A stretch of DNA of 64,000 nt from Halogranum gelatinilyticum (GCF_900103715.1 NZ_FNHL01000004.1:124001-188000); one strand, 5' to 3'. Counted from the first letter of the stretch, positions 8,941-17,973 are shown. Numbers and translations: made by a program. Notes: generated by a model from the letters alone, not told the origin.

Positions 8941-9447
8941 ATGAACCGGCCCAGAACGGTCGTCCTCTCCACCCTCTTCGTCTTCCTCTGCGTCTCGGTG
9001 GTGAGCGGGCCGCTCGTCGGCGGGGTCGACCTCACGCCCCAGCGGACGGACGCGCGGTTTCCGGGGGTCGACGCCGAGACGGGAACCCTCAGCGTCTCGG
9101 ACACCGCGGTTCCGGCCGAAGGCTACCGACTCGAACGGGGTGTCGCCGGGTCGGGAGTCTACACGCTCTCGGTTCCGGCGGCGACGGTGGAGGTCGAATC
9201 GATCACCGGGACGGTGACGGTCATCTACCAGCTGGAGATTCGCGAGATTGGGTACGCCAGCCAGTCGCTGTACACACTCGACGCGAACAGCCCGGAGACG
9301 GTCACGCTCGCGGTCAGCCAGCAGTCTATCGAGGCCGACAAGATCGAACAGGAAGAGTACGCTGCGACGGCGACGGTCTCCGTCCGGTCGAATGGGACCA
9401 CGCGCGTCCTCGAGACGGCGAACGTGACTGTCGACGTCGAGGAGTGA
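8941..9447 (+). CDS. Secreted or membrane-tethered protein of unknown function
   Basis: 168 aa from ATG 8941. The frame is open further upstream, but that part is out of character. Residues 1-27 form a signal peptide or anchor: a positively charged start, then hydrophobic VVLSTLFVFLCVSVVSGPLVGG. The remaining domain is beta-rich and Thr/Val-rich, with no catalytic motif (TGTVTVIYQLEIREIGY, VTVDVEE). The family is not recognised. The next gene begins 3 bp after its stop, so the two are probably co-transcribed, the product perhaps being an extracellular partner of the polytopic protein. Confidence 0.7.
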   Translation: MNRPRTVVLSTLFVFLCVSVVSGPLVGGVDLTPQRTDARFPGVDAETGTLSVSDTAVPAEGYRLERGVAGSGVYTLSVPAATVEVESITGTVTVIYQLEIREIGYASQSLYTLDANSPETVTLAVSQQSIEADKIEQEEYAATATVSVRSNGTTRVLETANVTVDVEE

Positions 9448-9450
9448 CCG

Positions 9451-11358
9451 ATGGCTCGCACACCTCTCTCCGACGATGGCTCTGAGACGACCAGCACTCG
9501 GCTCTTCCGGGCCGTCTTCGGCGACGAGTACGGACTGCTGCTCTTCCTCGGAGCATTCGCCTTCTTCGGACTCTCGTGGCGACTCGGGGTGCTCGTCAAC
9601 GACAACTACACCCTGGCGAACGCGCTCTACAACCTCGCGAACGGCCATCTCGCGGTCGTCGACGTCGTCTACGGGCCGGAGTCGGGTGCGACGCCCGGCA
9701 TGGTGAGCAGCAACGGCACGCGGTACGGGCGGAACTACGGACAGCTCGTCGTGAGCCTCCCCGTCGTCTACGCGCTCCGCGGACTCGCGCTCGTCGCAGA
9801 CCTCCGGCTCGTCGTCGTCGGGCTGTGGAGTGCGAGCCTCCTCGGCTTCGGCTGGCTGGCGGGCCGGGTGGTCGGCCGCGAGACGCTCGGTGCTGTCGTC
9901 GGCTCGACGGTCGCGCTCGTGGCGTTCGGATTCAACGTCGCCGTCGCGACCGACCTCCCGACGCGGTGGGCCAGCCTCCTCGCCCTCCAAATCACCTCGA
10001 TGGCTGCGGCCGCACTCACGGCGGTGCTACTGTACCGGCTCCTCACGCGCCTTCACGACCGGCGGGTCGGAATCGCAGCGGGTGCCGCCGTCGCGCTCGC
10101 GACGCCCGTGGGCTTCTGGGCGACGGTTCCGAAACGACACACGTACGTCGCGATGTTGGTCCTCGCGACGGTCTACGGCTTCTACCGGAGCCGAGCCGCT
10201 GTCGAACCCGCCGAGGCACGTCGGTTCCGGGCACTCACCTACGCCGTCGTCGGGCTGACCGCGTGGGTCCAGGCGGCCGAGGCGTTCGTCCTCTTCGTCG
10301 CCCTGGTCGTCGTCGACCTCGCAACGGCGGCGTCGAACTCGCGTCGGGACCTCGGCGTCGTCGGTGTCGCGTTCGGGCTGTCGCTGCTGCCGTTCATGCT
10401 CACGAACCTCCTCGTCGCGGGCAACCCGTTCCAGCCGCCGCGCTTGCTCCCTCGGTTCCAACCGGGCGACAGCGTCTCGGCGACAGGGAACCACGGATTG
10501 GGGGTCGACCCCAGCGGCGGCAGTGACGGCGGACAGGCGGCCGGAGAGGGGTCGTCGACGGGCTGGCGACGCGTCGTCGGTCTCGTCGAACGCTCGACAC
10601 TCGAAGCCGTCTCGCAGGTCGGCCGACTCGGCGGCTATCTCGGACAGGGGATCGGGGCGGCACTCGAAGCGGACCGCCTCTACCGGGTCTTCGTCCGCGG
10701 TGGCTACCTCGAAAGTGTCGCGAGCAGAGACGGTGGCCGCGCAATCAACCTCTCGGTCCTCGAATCCGCGCCGCTGTTCGCCGCCCTGGTGGTGCTCCCG
10801 CGGGCGGTGCTCGCCTGGATTCGAGACCACCGCTCGACCGGCCGCCGCGACGCCGTCGTCGCGACCGACTGGTTCGTCGCGGTGTTCTCGCTCCTCTTCA
10901 CCGTCTTCTACATCCACCGGCTACCCCTTCATGCGATGATCACCGTCCGGTATCTCGTCCCGATGATGCCACTTCTCGTCTACGGCGTCGCCCGCCTCGC
11001 CGCCGTCAGAGACCTCCTCGAGTCGCCGTGGACGGTCGGCTTCGCCTACGGGCTGACGGTGCTCGTCGGCTCCCAGCTCCTGCTCGCCGTCTTCGTCGTC
11101 GAAGACGTCACCCTCGGCGAGGCAGTCCAGGTGCACGCGTGGCTCAATCTCGCCGCCGCGGGCGGGCTGGCCGCGTGGCTCGTCTTCGAGAAGCGTCTGC
11201 CGGACCGTGTCGCACCGGTTGGCTCGGGACTCCTCGGCGTCGTCGCGGGGGTGACGACGAACTTCCTCCTCCTCTCGGGGCTGTTCTACTTCGCGCTCCC
11301 CGACGGGTTCGTCCTCCCGGTCGTCGAGACCGTCAACGAACTGACGACGTGGCTGTGA
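9451..11358 (+). CDS. Large polytopic membrane protein, possible GT-C-type glycosyltransferase
   Basis: 635 aa with about 11-13 predicted membrane helices. The first long extracytoplasmic loop (~48-85) contains acidic and aromatic residues (NDNYTLANALYNLANG, DVVYGPESGA), as in GT-C enzymes of the dolichol-phosphate-mannosyltransferase type, and a second hydrophilic loop (~325-375) is Gly/Ser-rich. A canonical catalytic DxD was not identified, so the assignment rests on topology. It follows the secreted protein by 3 bp. A transporter or a structural surface protein remains possible. Confidence 0.6.
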   Translation: MARTPLSDDGSETTSTRLFRAVFGDEYGLLLFLGAFAFFGLSWRLGVLVNDNYTLANALYNLANGHLAVVDVVYGPESGATPGMVSSNGTRYGRNYGQLVVSLPVVYALRGLALVADLRLVVVGLWSASLLGFGWLAGRVVGRETLGAVVGSTVALVAFGFNVAVATDLPTRWASLLALQITSMAAAALTAVLLYRLLTRLHDRRVGIAAGAAVALATPVGFWATVPKRHTYVAMLVLATVYGFYRSRAAVEPAEARRFRALTYAVVGLTAWVQAAEAFVLFVALVVVDLATAASNSRRDLGVVGVAFGLSLLPFMLTNLLVAGNPFQPPRLLPRFQPGDSVSATGNHGLGVDPSGGSDGGQAAGEGSSTGWRRVVGLVERSTLEAVSQVGRLGGYLGQGIGAALEADRLYRVFVRGGYLESVASRDGGRAINLSVLESAPLFAALVVLPRAVLAWIRDHRSTGRRDAVVATDWFVAVFSLLFTVFYIHRLPLHAMITVRYLVPMMPLLVYGVARLAAVRDLLESPWTVGFAYGLTVLVGSQLLLAVFVVEDVTLGEAVQVHAWLNLAAAGGLAAWLVFEKRLPDRVAPVGSGLLGVVAGVTTNFLLLSGLFYFALPDGFVLPVVETVNELTTWL

Positions 11359-11702
11359 CCGCCGAGTCGGCGACTGAGTGGTCTCCCGACTGGGTCGTCG
11401 GGAATACATAAACCTTCGCGGTGGTAACATTTGAGTGACACGAGCGGCAGGGGCGAGGCCGTCCCACGAAATCGCCGTAAGAGTCGTGTCTCCCGTTCGC
11501 TCGGTCGGGACCACTACCGCGAGTTACTGTCTGCCCCGCAAACTTTATTTATTTCAGTAGCGTCCAGTTCAACTGAACACGCCTTACAGGAAAACCGGGT
11601 AGAAACGGGCGCGGAGTGGCCGTCGAATCCGGTCACTGTCCGTTTTGTTTCGCTGTCGGTCTCACTGGCCGACCAGTTCACTGGAGGTGTGGAGAGAACA
11701 AC
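11359..11702 (+). promoter_or_regulatory. 344-bp leader and promoter region of the pilin gene
   Basis: No gene is seen. An AT-rich TATA-like tract (AACTTTATTTATTTC, 11541-11555) lies about 150 nt before the pilin ATG, predicting an untranslated leader of about 120 nt. Just after it is a short palindrome GTTCA-ac-TGAAC (11567-11578), a possible operator. A second AT-rich patch (ATACATAAACC) is at about 11404-11414. Confidence 0.35.
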
Positions 11703-12119
11703 ATGAAATTCAACAACCTATTCAACACAGACGACCGCGCTGTCTCCCCTGTTATCGGGGTCATCCTCATGGTCGCGATTACAGTCATTCTGGCAGCCGT
11801 CATCGGTACGTTCGTCCTCGGGCTGGGCGATTCGGTGAGCGACACGTCGCCGCAGGCAAGCCTGTCGTTCGACTACACAGCAGATGCTGCCGACAGTACG
11901 ATTGAAGTCACTCACAGCGGTGGTGACGCAATCCCCGAATCTGCGACGCTCACGCTGAACAGTGACGTTGCCGCGCTCGATACTACAGACGAACTCGGTA
12001 GTGAGCTGACGGTTGGTGACACGAGAACGGTTGGCATCGACGCAGAACTTGAAACGGGTGACACACTCAACGTCATCGTCGGCGACCGCATCGTCGCGTC
12101 GTGGACCTACCAGGGCTAA
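11703..12119 (+). CDS. Archaeal type IV pilin-like protein
   Basis: 138 aa from ATG 11703. A class III signal peptide is present: a short charged leader (MKFNNLFNTDDRA), the hallmark VSPVIG at the processing point, and a ~25-residue hydrophobic helix rich in Ile/Val/Ala. A prepilin peptidase (PibD) would cut just before VSPVIG and the helix would form the pilus core. The remaining ~95 residues are a Thr/Asp-rich beta domain, typical of haloarchaeal adhesion pilins. No other pilus-assembly gene is in the window, so it probably uses an assembly system elsewhere. A T-run at 12141-12145 follows the stop. Confidence 0.88.
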   Translation: MKFNNLFNTDDRAVSPVIGVILMVAITVILAAVIGTFVLGLGDSVSDTSPQASLSFDYTADAADSTIEVTHSGGDAIPESATLTLNSDVAALDTTDELGSELTVGDTRTVGIDAELETGDTLNVIVGDRIVASWTYQG

Positions 12120-12137
12120 GCCCACACAACTGAACTT

Positions 12138-12148
12138 CGATTTTTCGC
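12138..12148 (+). terminator. T-rich terminator after pilin gene
   Basis: CGATTTTTCGC lies 20 nt past the pilin stop. Short T-tracts are sufficient archaeal termination signals. Confidence 0.4.
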
Positions 12149-12200
12149 GCAGACGACGCTACTGAGTTACATCGTTACTCAACACTCTTGAGACCCCACG

Positions 12201-12444
12201 AGCGACCTCTCCAATACTAAGTCGCTTGCAAAATCAGAGCCGCACAGCTCACGGAGTCAGTCAATCAGCGTCAAATCGCAAACGAGAGGGATGTCCGACC
12301 GGTGTCGGGAGGCACCGGTCGGACGGGCTGTGGGGCGTACAGCTGGCGAGAAAAGCGCCAGCCGTACGTCGGCCGAGGTGCGGGCGTGTGCGTCGTGTGA
12401 CGCACATGAGAGCTTCGCGCGGTCTCACTTGTCAATCTTTTCAC
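12201..12444 (+). ncRNA. Candidate structured RNA with three or four consecutive hairpins
   Basis: The convergent gap between pilin and kinase genes (12120-12484) holds no ORF of coding character but several inverted repeats in series. They are: AGCGAC/GTCGCT (12201-12226, 14-nt loop); a perfect 12-bp stem GTCCGACCGGTG/CACCGGTCGGAC with an 8-nt loop (12293-12324); a 12-bp stem with one A-C mismatch (12336-12368, loop AGAAAAG); and a perfect 8-bp stem TGTGCGTC/GACGCACA with loop GTGT (12387-12406). A T-rich CAATCTTTTCAC follows at 12433-12444 on the plus strand, a plausible terminator. It does not match any RNA family I recognise. It could instead be a bidirectional terminator or a decayed mobile-element end. 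Confidence 0.4.
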
Positions 12445-12484
12445 TCTGCGACCCGTTTCGCGAGGTGAACCACAGTCCCGAGGG

Positions 12485-14161
12485 CTACGGTCCCGACGAG
12501 GGGGGCGGGAGGCGTGGGACGCCGACGGTGACGACGGTGCCGCGTGACTCCGGCGTCGCGAACTCGACCCAGCCGTCGGCAATCTCGACGCCCCACTGGA
12601 CGAGCCACAGTCCGAGCCCGCTGCCGTGGTCCAGCGGTGTCTCGGTGCCGTCGCGCAACACGCGCAGTTCGTAGTCCTCGATGCCGGGCCCGTCGTCGGC
12701 GACTTCGACGATGACGCGGTCGGCCGTCGTCGTCACCGTGATGGAGACGTGTGGCTCGGGGGCGGGGTTGTGTTCGACCGCGTTCTCGACGAGGTTGGTG
12801 AAGACGACGTCGAGCAGACCGGCGACGAACACGTCGTCGGCAACGTCCGGAACCGAGATGGTGGCCGCTGGCGACGCCGTGCGAACCGTCGAGACCGCTC
12901 GGTCGAGCACGCTGGCGAGCGGTCGCGGCGTCCGTCCGGCCGTGCTTTTGTCGAACAGTTCGATGGCGTCGCGCCCCTTCTTGCCGAGTTCCTCGATGCG
13001 GAGCGCGCGCTTTTTGACGATCTCCGCGTCCTCGTCGTCCGCGAACCGGTCGACGTAGCCGTGGATGAGGTTGGTCTCCGTCCGGATGTTGTGCCGGAGG
13101 ACGCGGTTCAACACGGTGAGCCGCTGTTGCTGGCGGAGATGTTCGCCGATGTCGTGGAAGGTGACGACCCGGCCGATGGTGTCGCCTCTGACGTTCGTGA
13201 TGGGCGTCACCGTGACGTCGTAGGGCTGTCCACCGGCGGTGTCGCCGACGAGCAGATGACCGGGAAGCGACCCCTCGTCGGGGAACTGCTCGTAGTCGGG
13301 GATGACGTCGGCGGCCGGGGCACCCAACAGCGTCGGTGCGGCGGTGCCGAGGAGGTCGACGCAGCTGTCGTTGACCTCGACGACGTAGCCGTTCATGTCG
13401 ACGACGAGCGCGCCGTCTTGCATCCGGTCGAAGAGGAACTTCCGGGCGCGTTTGTTCGGCGCGGGGCTGGTCCCGAAGAGTCGAAACCGCGTGAGCGCGC
13501 CCAGATACGCCACGCCGGAGACGGAGAACGCGACCGGCGTCGGGTCGATGCCGGAGGTCGCGAAGACGTCGGCGAGAAACAGGACGTTTGTCAGCCACGG
13601 CACCGACAGTCCCAGGATGAGCGCGGTGCTCTGCCCGCGGAACGTCACAGCGTCGCTCGTCAACAGCCCGAGAAGCGGGATGATGCCGCCCAGTCCGAGC
13701 AGGTAGGTGTAGGCCGCGATGACCCAGTACCACGGGCCGCCCTGGGTGACGAGAAAGACGCCGGTCCGACCGAAGCCCAGGGGGCGGGCGTACAGCAGGT
13801 CGTGATACGGCGTCGTCAACGCGAGGACGACCGTGATGGCGGGGACGACGGCGAGAAGTGCCACGTACCGGGGCCGGATATACTCGTCTCGGCCGGTGTA
13901 TTCGAGCGAGAACAGCAGCCACGCGACCGGGATGATCACGACGCCCGGCCACGCGAGGTCGGTCCAGAGCAGCTTCGCGTCAATCGTCGTCGCCTGGAGC
14001 CGGAAGATGAGACACGTCGACCACCAGCTCTGTCCGAGCAGGAGCGCGACCAGCGGTTTCGCACCCGGTTCCGAGCGGACGCGCCACGCAAGAATTGTGG
14101 CTGCCGTGCCGACCGCGACGGACAGAAACAGCAGCCCATAGAGGATCGTTACGGAGACCAC
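12485..14161 (-). CDS. Membrane sensor histidine kinase (7TM-PAS-HisKA-HATPase)
   Basis: 558 aa from the chosen GTG at 14161. A longer frame from a TTG at 14257 exists, but a TATA-like box lies inside that extension and the shorter form starts directly at helix 1. Seven membrane helices (about residues 1-220) form a 7TM histidine-kinase N-terminal sensor. A PAS domain (~240-340) follows, then HisKA with phospho-acceptor H357 in VLRHNIRTETN. The HATPase has N-box ENAVEHNP, G1 VEVADDGPGI and G2 DHGSGLGLWLV. It probably senses a membrane or extracellular cue. No response regulator gene is adjacent. Confidence 0.9.
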   Translation of the reverse strand: MVSVTILYGLLFLSVAVGTAATILAWRVRSEPGAKPLVALLLGQSWWSTCLIFRLQATTIDAKLLWTDLAWPGVVIIPVAWLLFSLEYTGRDEYIRPRYVALLAVVPAITVVLALTTPYHDLLYARPLGFGRTGVFLVTQGGPWYWVIAAYTYLLGLGGIIPLLGLLTSDAVTFRGQSTALILGLSVPWLTNVLFLADVFATSGIDPTPVAFSVSGVAYLGALTRFRLFGTSPAPNKRARKFLFDRMQDGALVVDMNGYVVEVNDSCVDLLGTAAPTLLGAPAADVIPDYEQFPDEGSLPGHLLVGDTAGGQPYDVTVTPITNVRGDTIGRVVTFHDIGEHLRQQQRLTVLNRVLRHNIRTETNLIHGYVDRFADDEDAEIVKKRALRIEELGKKGRDAIELFDKSTAGRTPRPLASVLDRAVSTVRTASPAATISVPDVADDVFVAGLLDVVFTNLVENAVEHNPAPEPHVSITVTTTADRVIVEVADDGPGIEDYELRVLRDGTETPLDHGSGLGLWLVQWGVEIADGWVEFATPESRGTVVTVGVPRLPPPSSGP

Positions 14162-14187
14162 GAGTGTGATGGATTCTTTGCTCCCGC

Positions 14188-14195
14188 TATATGAA
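14188..14195 (-). promoter_or_regulatory. TATA-like box deciding the 7TM kinase start
   Basis: The minus strand reads TTCATATA, 27-34 nt upstream of the GTG at 14161. It lies inside the alternative longer frame, so it argues for the downstream start. Confidence 0.4.
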
Positions 14196-14296
14196 ACATC
14201 CGCCCAATCACGTCGACCAAACGCCAGAAACGGCCGTTCGTGACTCTCAGACGACAAATTCGGGGACTAGGTGAAAAAACGGAGGAGTCGGGTCGG

Positions 14297-15238
14297 CTAC
14301 AGCAGTGCGAGATAGACCGCGATGACGACGAGATGCTTCGCTTCACCGGCGACCGAGAGCCGGCCGTAGCTCGTCGTCCGGCCGATACGGGAGGCCAGTA
14401 CCAGCGCGTAGGCCAGCCCGACCAGGACCGCGACGGCCAGTGCCGTCGAGATGATACCGACGACGTACGCGCCGCCGACGAAGGCGACGAGCGCGACGTC
14501 GACGCCGTAGAGGAGCTGTCGCGTTCGGGTCACACCGAAGGCGACGGGCAGCGTCGACACGCCGATAGCGGCGTCACCCTCCATGTCGGCGATGTTGGGT
14601 ATCTCCGTGTTGACGAAGGTGTCGACGAGGAAGTAGACGAAGACGACGATTGCGGCCGGAGTGATGGCAGCCTCGGCGAACGCCATCGGCAGGAGGACGA
14701 CCGCGATGGCCCACGCGAGCGCGACGATGAAGGAGTTGACGACGAGGACGTCTTTCAGCCGCTTGAAGTACGAGCCGACCGTCGGGAGCCAGTCGGTCGC
14801 GTAGACGACCCAGAACGCGCCGGGGAGCAGCGTGATGGCCAGCGCGAGCGGGCCACCGAGGACGGAGATCGCGATGGCGAGTCCGTAGGACGCCGCCGAC
14901 AGGACGGAGAGGACGCTCCGGTGTCGGCGGACGAACGCACATTTGTCGGCCTTGTTCGGGTCGACTGCCTCGTCGGTGTCGACGTCGGTGATGCGGTCAC
15001 CCACGTAGACGGCGAACGTCACGAGACCGACTACGAGCGGTGCCGGACTCAACGGCAGCGACAGTGCGAGCATCGCGGTGGCGACTTCCACCATCGCGAT
15101 GACGACGAGATACAGCGAGCTATACATGAGAACCGCACGGAACCGCTCGATAGAATCGAGAAGCGGTCTGGTTAGATGTCTGTGCGTCGGTAGTTCGGCG
15201 TCCACTGGCGTGGACAGGTTTCGAGGGTCGTTTGACAT
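14297..15238 (-). CDS. UbiA-family prenyltransferase
   Basis: 313 aa with about eight to nine membrane helices. The two Asp-rich motifs of the family are present: VGDRITDVDTD (~88-98), the first prenyl-diphosphate/Mg binding site, and IADMEGDAAIGVSTLPV (~215-231), the second. UbiA enzymes attach isoprenoid chains to aromatic, glycerol-lipid or carotenoid acceptors in the membrane. The acceptor cannot be told from sequence; haloarchaeal candidates are archaeal lipid, menaquinone or carotenoid pathways. It is divergently placed from the ROK kinase, across a 249-bp region with an AT-rich core (AAATTATAGTTAAAT, ~15306-15320). Confidence 0.88.
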   Translation of the reverse strand: MSNDPRNLSTPVDAELPTHRHLTRPLLDSIERFRAVLMYSSLYLVVIAMVEVATAMLALSLPLSPAPLVVGLVTFAVYVGDRITDVDTDEAVDPNKADKCAFVRRHRSVLSVLSAASYGLAIAISVLGGPLALAITLLPGAFWVVYATDWLPTVGSYFKRLKDVLVVNSFIVALAWAIAVVLLPMAFAEAAITPAAIVVFVYFLVDTFVNTEIPNIADMEGDAAIGVSTLPVAFGVTRTRQLLYGVDVALVAFVGGAYVVGIISTALAVAVLVGLAYALVLASRIGRTTSYGRLSVAGEAKHLVVIAVYLALL

Positions 15239-15487
15239 GTTCTCTCTCTGGTGGCCGCACGGCCGTCGTGACAGCCACCAGAGTAGTCTTCGACCCCACT
15301 CTCCTCAAATTATAGTTAAATGCGCAGACATAAAACCCGTCGTCGTACGGGTCACCACCCCGTGAGAAGGTGGCGGCCGACTGTCACCGACCGAGTCGGC
15401 TGGAGTACGAACACTGAACTGACTACGTCCGGTCGAGGCGGATGATGAGTACCGAACGCCACCTCACAGCGTCGTCACGAGTCCGGT

Positions 15488-16429
15488 ATGGCATCTGACC
15501 CTGTCGCCGTCGTCGACGTCGGCAGCACGACCGTCCGGTACGGCCGCGTCTCTGAAGCCAACCTCGTCGACGTCGACACCGAACCCACTCGCCCGAGAGA
15601 CCTCCCCGCACAGCTCGTCGGCGTCGTCAGGCGACTCCGAGAGCGCGCCGACGGCGGCGGGAACCTCAGTCGCGTCGCCATCTCCACGACCGGGTTGGTC
15701 GACCACGAACGCGGCGTCGTCACCGAGTTCGACACCGCCGACGGCGACACGCTGCACGACATCCCCCTCGCCGAAGTCATCGAAGCCGAACTCGGGCTTC
15801 CCACGACCGTCGAGAACGACTGCACTGCGGCCGCACTCGGCGAGGCGATCTTTGGCGACGGCCGGGGCTACGGGACGGTCGTCCACGTCACCGTCGGCAC
15901 CGGCATCGGCGCGGGCGTCGTCGTCGACGGCGAGCCGCTGCGCGGCGAGCGGGGCTACGCCGCCGAGGTCGGCCTGATTCCGGTCGTCGCCGACGGCGAC
16001 CTCGCGAGCACCGGCGTCCGCGGCGCGTGGGAGGCGTACTGCGGGGGCCGCGGTATCCCGCGGTTCGCCGAGCGGCTGCTCGCCGACGCTGACGACGGGC
16101 GCGAGTCGGTCCTCCGCGCGGGCGACGAACTCACCGCGCCGGACGTGTTCACCGCCGCAGCCGACGGCGACGCGGTCGCTCGGGACTGTCTCGACCGCGT
16201 CGCACGCTACAACGCCGCTGGTGTCGGAGCTGTGCTCAACGCGTTCGACCCCGGCATCGTCACCGTCGGCGGCTCCGTCGCGCGCAACAACCCCGAGTGG
16301 TTTTTCGGCGGTCTCGACCGCTATCTCGGTGACTACGCGCTCGCCGACCCGCCCGAGGTCAGGCTGACGGGTCTCGGTGCCGACATCGAACTCTACGGGG
16401 CCGCAGCGGCAGCCGGATACACGCTGTAG
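15488..16429 (+). CDS. ROK-family sugar kinase or regulator-like kinase
   Basis: 313 aa. The N-terminal phosphate-binding loop is DVGSTTVRYG (~10-19), where most ROK kinases have DxGGTK. The catalytic Asp lies in VENDCTAAALGE (~108-119), and a second phosphate loop is HVTVGTGIGAGVVVDGE (~132-148). The usual zinc-binding ExGHxx...CxCGxxGCxE signature is missing: EVGLIPVVADGDL has no His or Cys. Haloarchaeal glucokinase-like ROK proteins lack zinc, so this may be a glucokinase or a kinase for another hexose. There is no HTH domain, so it is not a NagC/XylR repressor. Confidence 0.8.
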   Translation: MASDPVAVVDVGSTTVRYGRVSEANLVDVDTEPTRPRDLPAQLVGVVRRLRERADGGGNLSRVAISTTGLVDHERGVVTEFDTADGDTLHDIPLAEVIEAELGLPTTVENDCTAAALGEAIFGDGRGYGTVVHVTVGTGIGAGVVVDGEPLRGERGYAAEVGLIPVVADGDLASTGVRGAWEAYCGGRGIPRFAERLLADADDGRESVLRAGDELTAPDVFTAAADGDAVARDCLDRVARYNAAGVGAVLNAFDPGIVTVGGSVARNNPEWFFGGLDRYLGDYALADPPEVRLTGLGADIELYGAAAAAGYTL

Positions 16430-16471
16430 GCCGCGAAGAACGCCGTAGGCTGTCAAGAACGGCGTCGCCGC

Positions 16472-16885
16472 CTAGATCCGCGAGAGACCGCTCGCGACGA
16501 GGATGCCGACGAGGAGGAGGAAGAACGGCCCGAGCAGGAGCGTGACGCCGAGTGCCTGGCCCTGACTCACGCTCGGAAGCGCGTAGAGACCGAGCGGGAC
16601 GGCGAGGAAACAGCCACTGAGCACCGCAGCGACGGCCACGACTCGCCGGTCGGTCTCGGGGCGGCTCGTGTCGACGACCGGAAGATCGAGTCGGTCGACG
16701 GCGCGGTCGAGGTCGGTGACAGGACCCAGTTGGACGGCCGAGCGGCCGCCGCTTTCGACGTCTGACAGCGTGAGCGTCCCCGTCCCGAGCAGTCGGTCGG
16801 CGACGCGGTTTTCGACGTCGACGTCGTGGAGTCGGCGCACGGGCGTTGCCCACTGCGGTTCGTCGAGCAGTCGGTCGTAGGCCAC
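16472..16885 (-). CDS. Small membrane protein with a PH-like segment
   Basis: 137 aa from GTG 16885. Residues ~18-65 (VRRLHDVDVENRVADRLLGTGTLTL) resemble the second half of a bacterial PH-like (bPH2) domain. Two hydrophobic helices follow at about 85-103 and 107-132. The stop of the upstream DUF6498-like gene lies 18 bp before its start, so the two are probably co-transcribed. The domain order (PH half first, helices last) suggests a cytoplasmic membrane-surface role; function unknown. Confidence 0.65.
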   Translation of the reverse strand: MAYDRLLDEPQWATPVRRLHDVDVENRVADRLLGTGTLTLSDVESGGRSAVQLGPVTDLDRAVDRLDLPVVDTSRPETDRRVVAVAAVLSGCFLAVPLGLYALPSVSQGQALGVTLLLGPFFLLLVGILVASGLSRI

Positions 16886-16903
16886 GAGATAGTCGCCGCG
16901 GCG

Positions 16904-17866
16904 TTAGTACTGGAGCGCCCCGAACCGGAGATAGCGCGCTGCGAGCTTCACGCCAGCGATGAGACAGAGCGCGAGACCCGCGGCCACGACGACGGGCGTC
17001 CCGAAGACGAACCAGCCCAGCACGAACACGAAGCCCGCGAGGTAGCCCGGCCGACTCATAAGTCCGGCGGCGACGGGTGCGGTCCCGCCGAGGAGCACGG
17101 CGCGCGTGTCGGTGTCGACGCGGACATCGGGTTCGACGTCGGGCGCGTCGACCGTCGGCGGCGGCTCGGCGGTGTCGCGCGGCCCGAGGAGCCACCGGCC
17201 GAGCCGACCGGGCGAGTGGGCGGTGTGTTCGACGAGGAAGCCGTAGCCGTCCGAGAGGAGCTTCACTGCGACGACGGCGACGAGCAGCGCGCGGCCGCCT
17301 GCCCCGCTGTTGGCGACGGGGACGAGACACAGAAGCAGGAGCAGCTGCCGGGCAGGTGTCGCCGCGAGCATCCGCGCGGAGACGTCGCGATACTCCTCGC
17401 GGCCGAGATAGTCGGCCCGGAACTCGACGAGGCGGGCGACGACGAGTCCGAGCGCGCTCGCGACGAAGCCGGCGGAGACGACGCTGGCCGGGTCCACGGA
17501 GAGCCACAGTGCGAGGACGACGCCGTAGGCGACCAACACGACACCCGAGACGCCGAGGACGCCGATGGCGAAGGGAACGTTCCGGACGTAGACGGGCGGC
17601 CAGTCGGCTCGGACGTGGACCCCGCCGCGCTTGGCGGTAAGTTCCGAGAGCGGCTGGAGCCGCGCGCTGGCGTCCGTCGATGCACGCTCCGCGAACAACA
17701 GCTTGCCGCCCGTGAGTACTGTCGTGACGACGGCCTCGAACCAGTAGAGCGCGAGCAGGGCGGCGAGGTTCCACCCCCAGACGGCGACGCCGACGAGCGG
17801 GAGGAGGTTGCCGACGACGACTGCGAGACCGATGGCCGGAGTCGTGAGCGAGCGAGGACGCTTCAT
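16904..17866 (-). CDS. Polytopic membrane protein (DUF6498-like)
   Basis: 320 aa with about seven to eight membrane helices. The signature ALYWFEAVVTTVLTGGKLLF (~39-58) after the first helices matches what I remember of the haloarchaeal DUF6498 family. A hydrophilic loop (~225-255) is Pro/Asp-rich. No catalytic residues are evident and the function is unknown. It is divergently transcribed from the MoxR/vWA operon across a 107-bp spacer and is followed by the PH-like small membrane gene. Confidence 0.75.
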   Translation of the reverse strand: MKRPRSLTTPAIGLAVVVGNLLPLVGVAVWGWNLAALLALYWFEAVVTTVLTGGKLLFAERASTDASARLQPLSELTAKRGGVHVRADWPPVYVRNVPFAIGVLGVSGVVLVAYGVVLALWLSVDPASVVSAGFVASALGLVVARLVEFRADYLGREEYRDVSARMLAATPARQLLLLLCLVPVANSGAGGRALLVAVVAVKLLSDGYGFLVEHTAHSPGRLGRWLLGPRDTAEPPPTVDAPDVEPDVRVDTDTRAVLLGGTAPVAAGLMSRPGYLAGFVFVLGWFVFGTPVVVAAGLALCLIAGVKLAARYLRFGALQY

Positions 17867-17973
17867 CGGGATATTTGGAAGGAGTCACTGCCGGTCCGTC
17901 AACCCTTCTACTGACAACGCGTAGTCATGGTTCGGCGTAAACTCCAAATGTCATTGGGACCACACAGCTGACA

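Noticed and set aside
12271-12582. 103-aa minus-strand ORF across the hairpin region
   Set aside because: Arg/Ser/Pro-rich with no coding character, and it overlaps the 3' end of the 7TM kinase gene in another frame.
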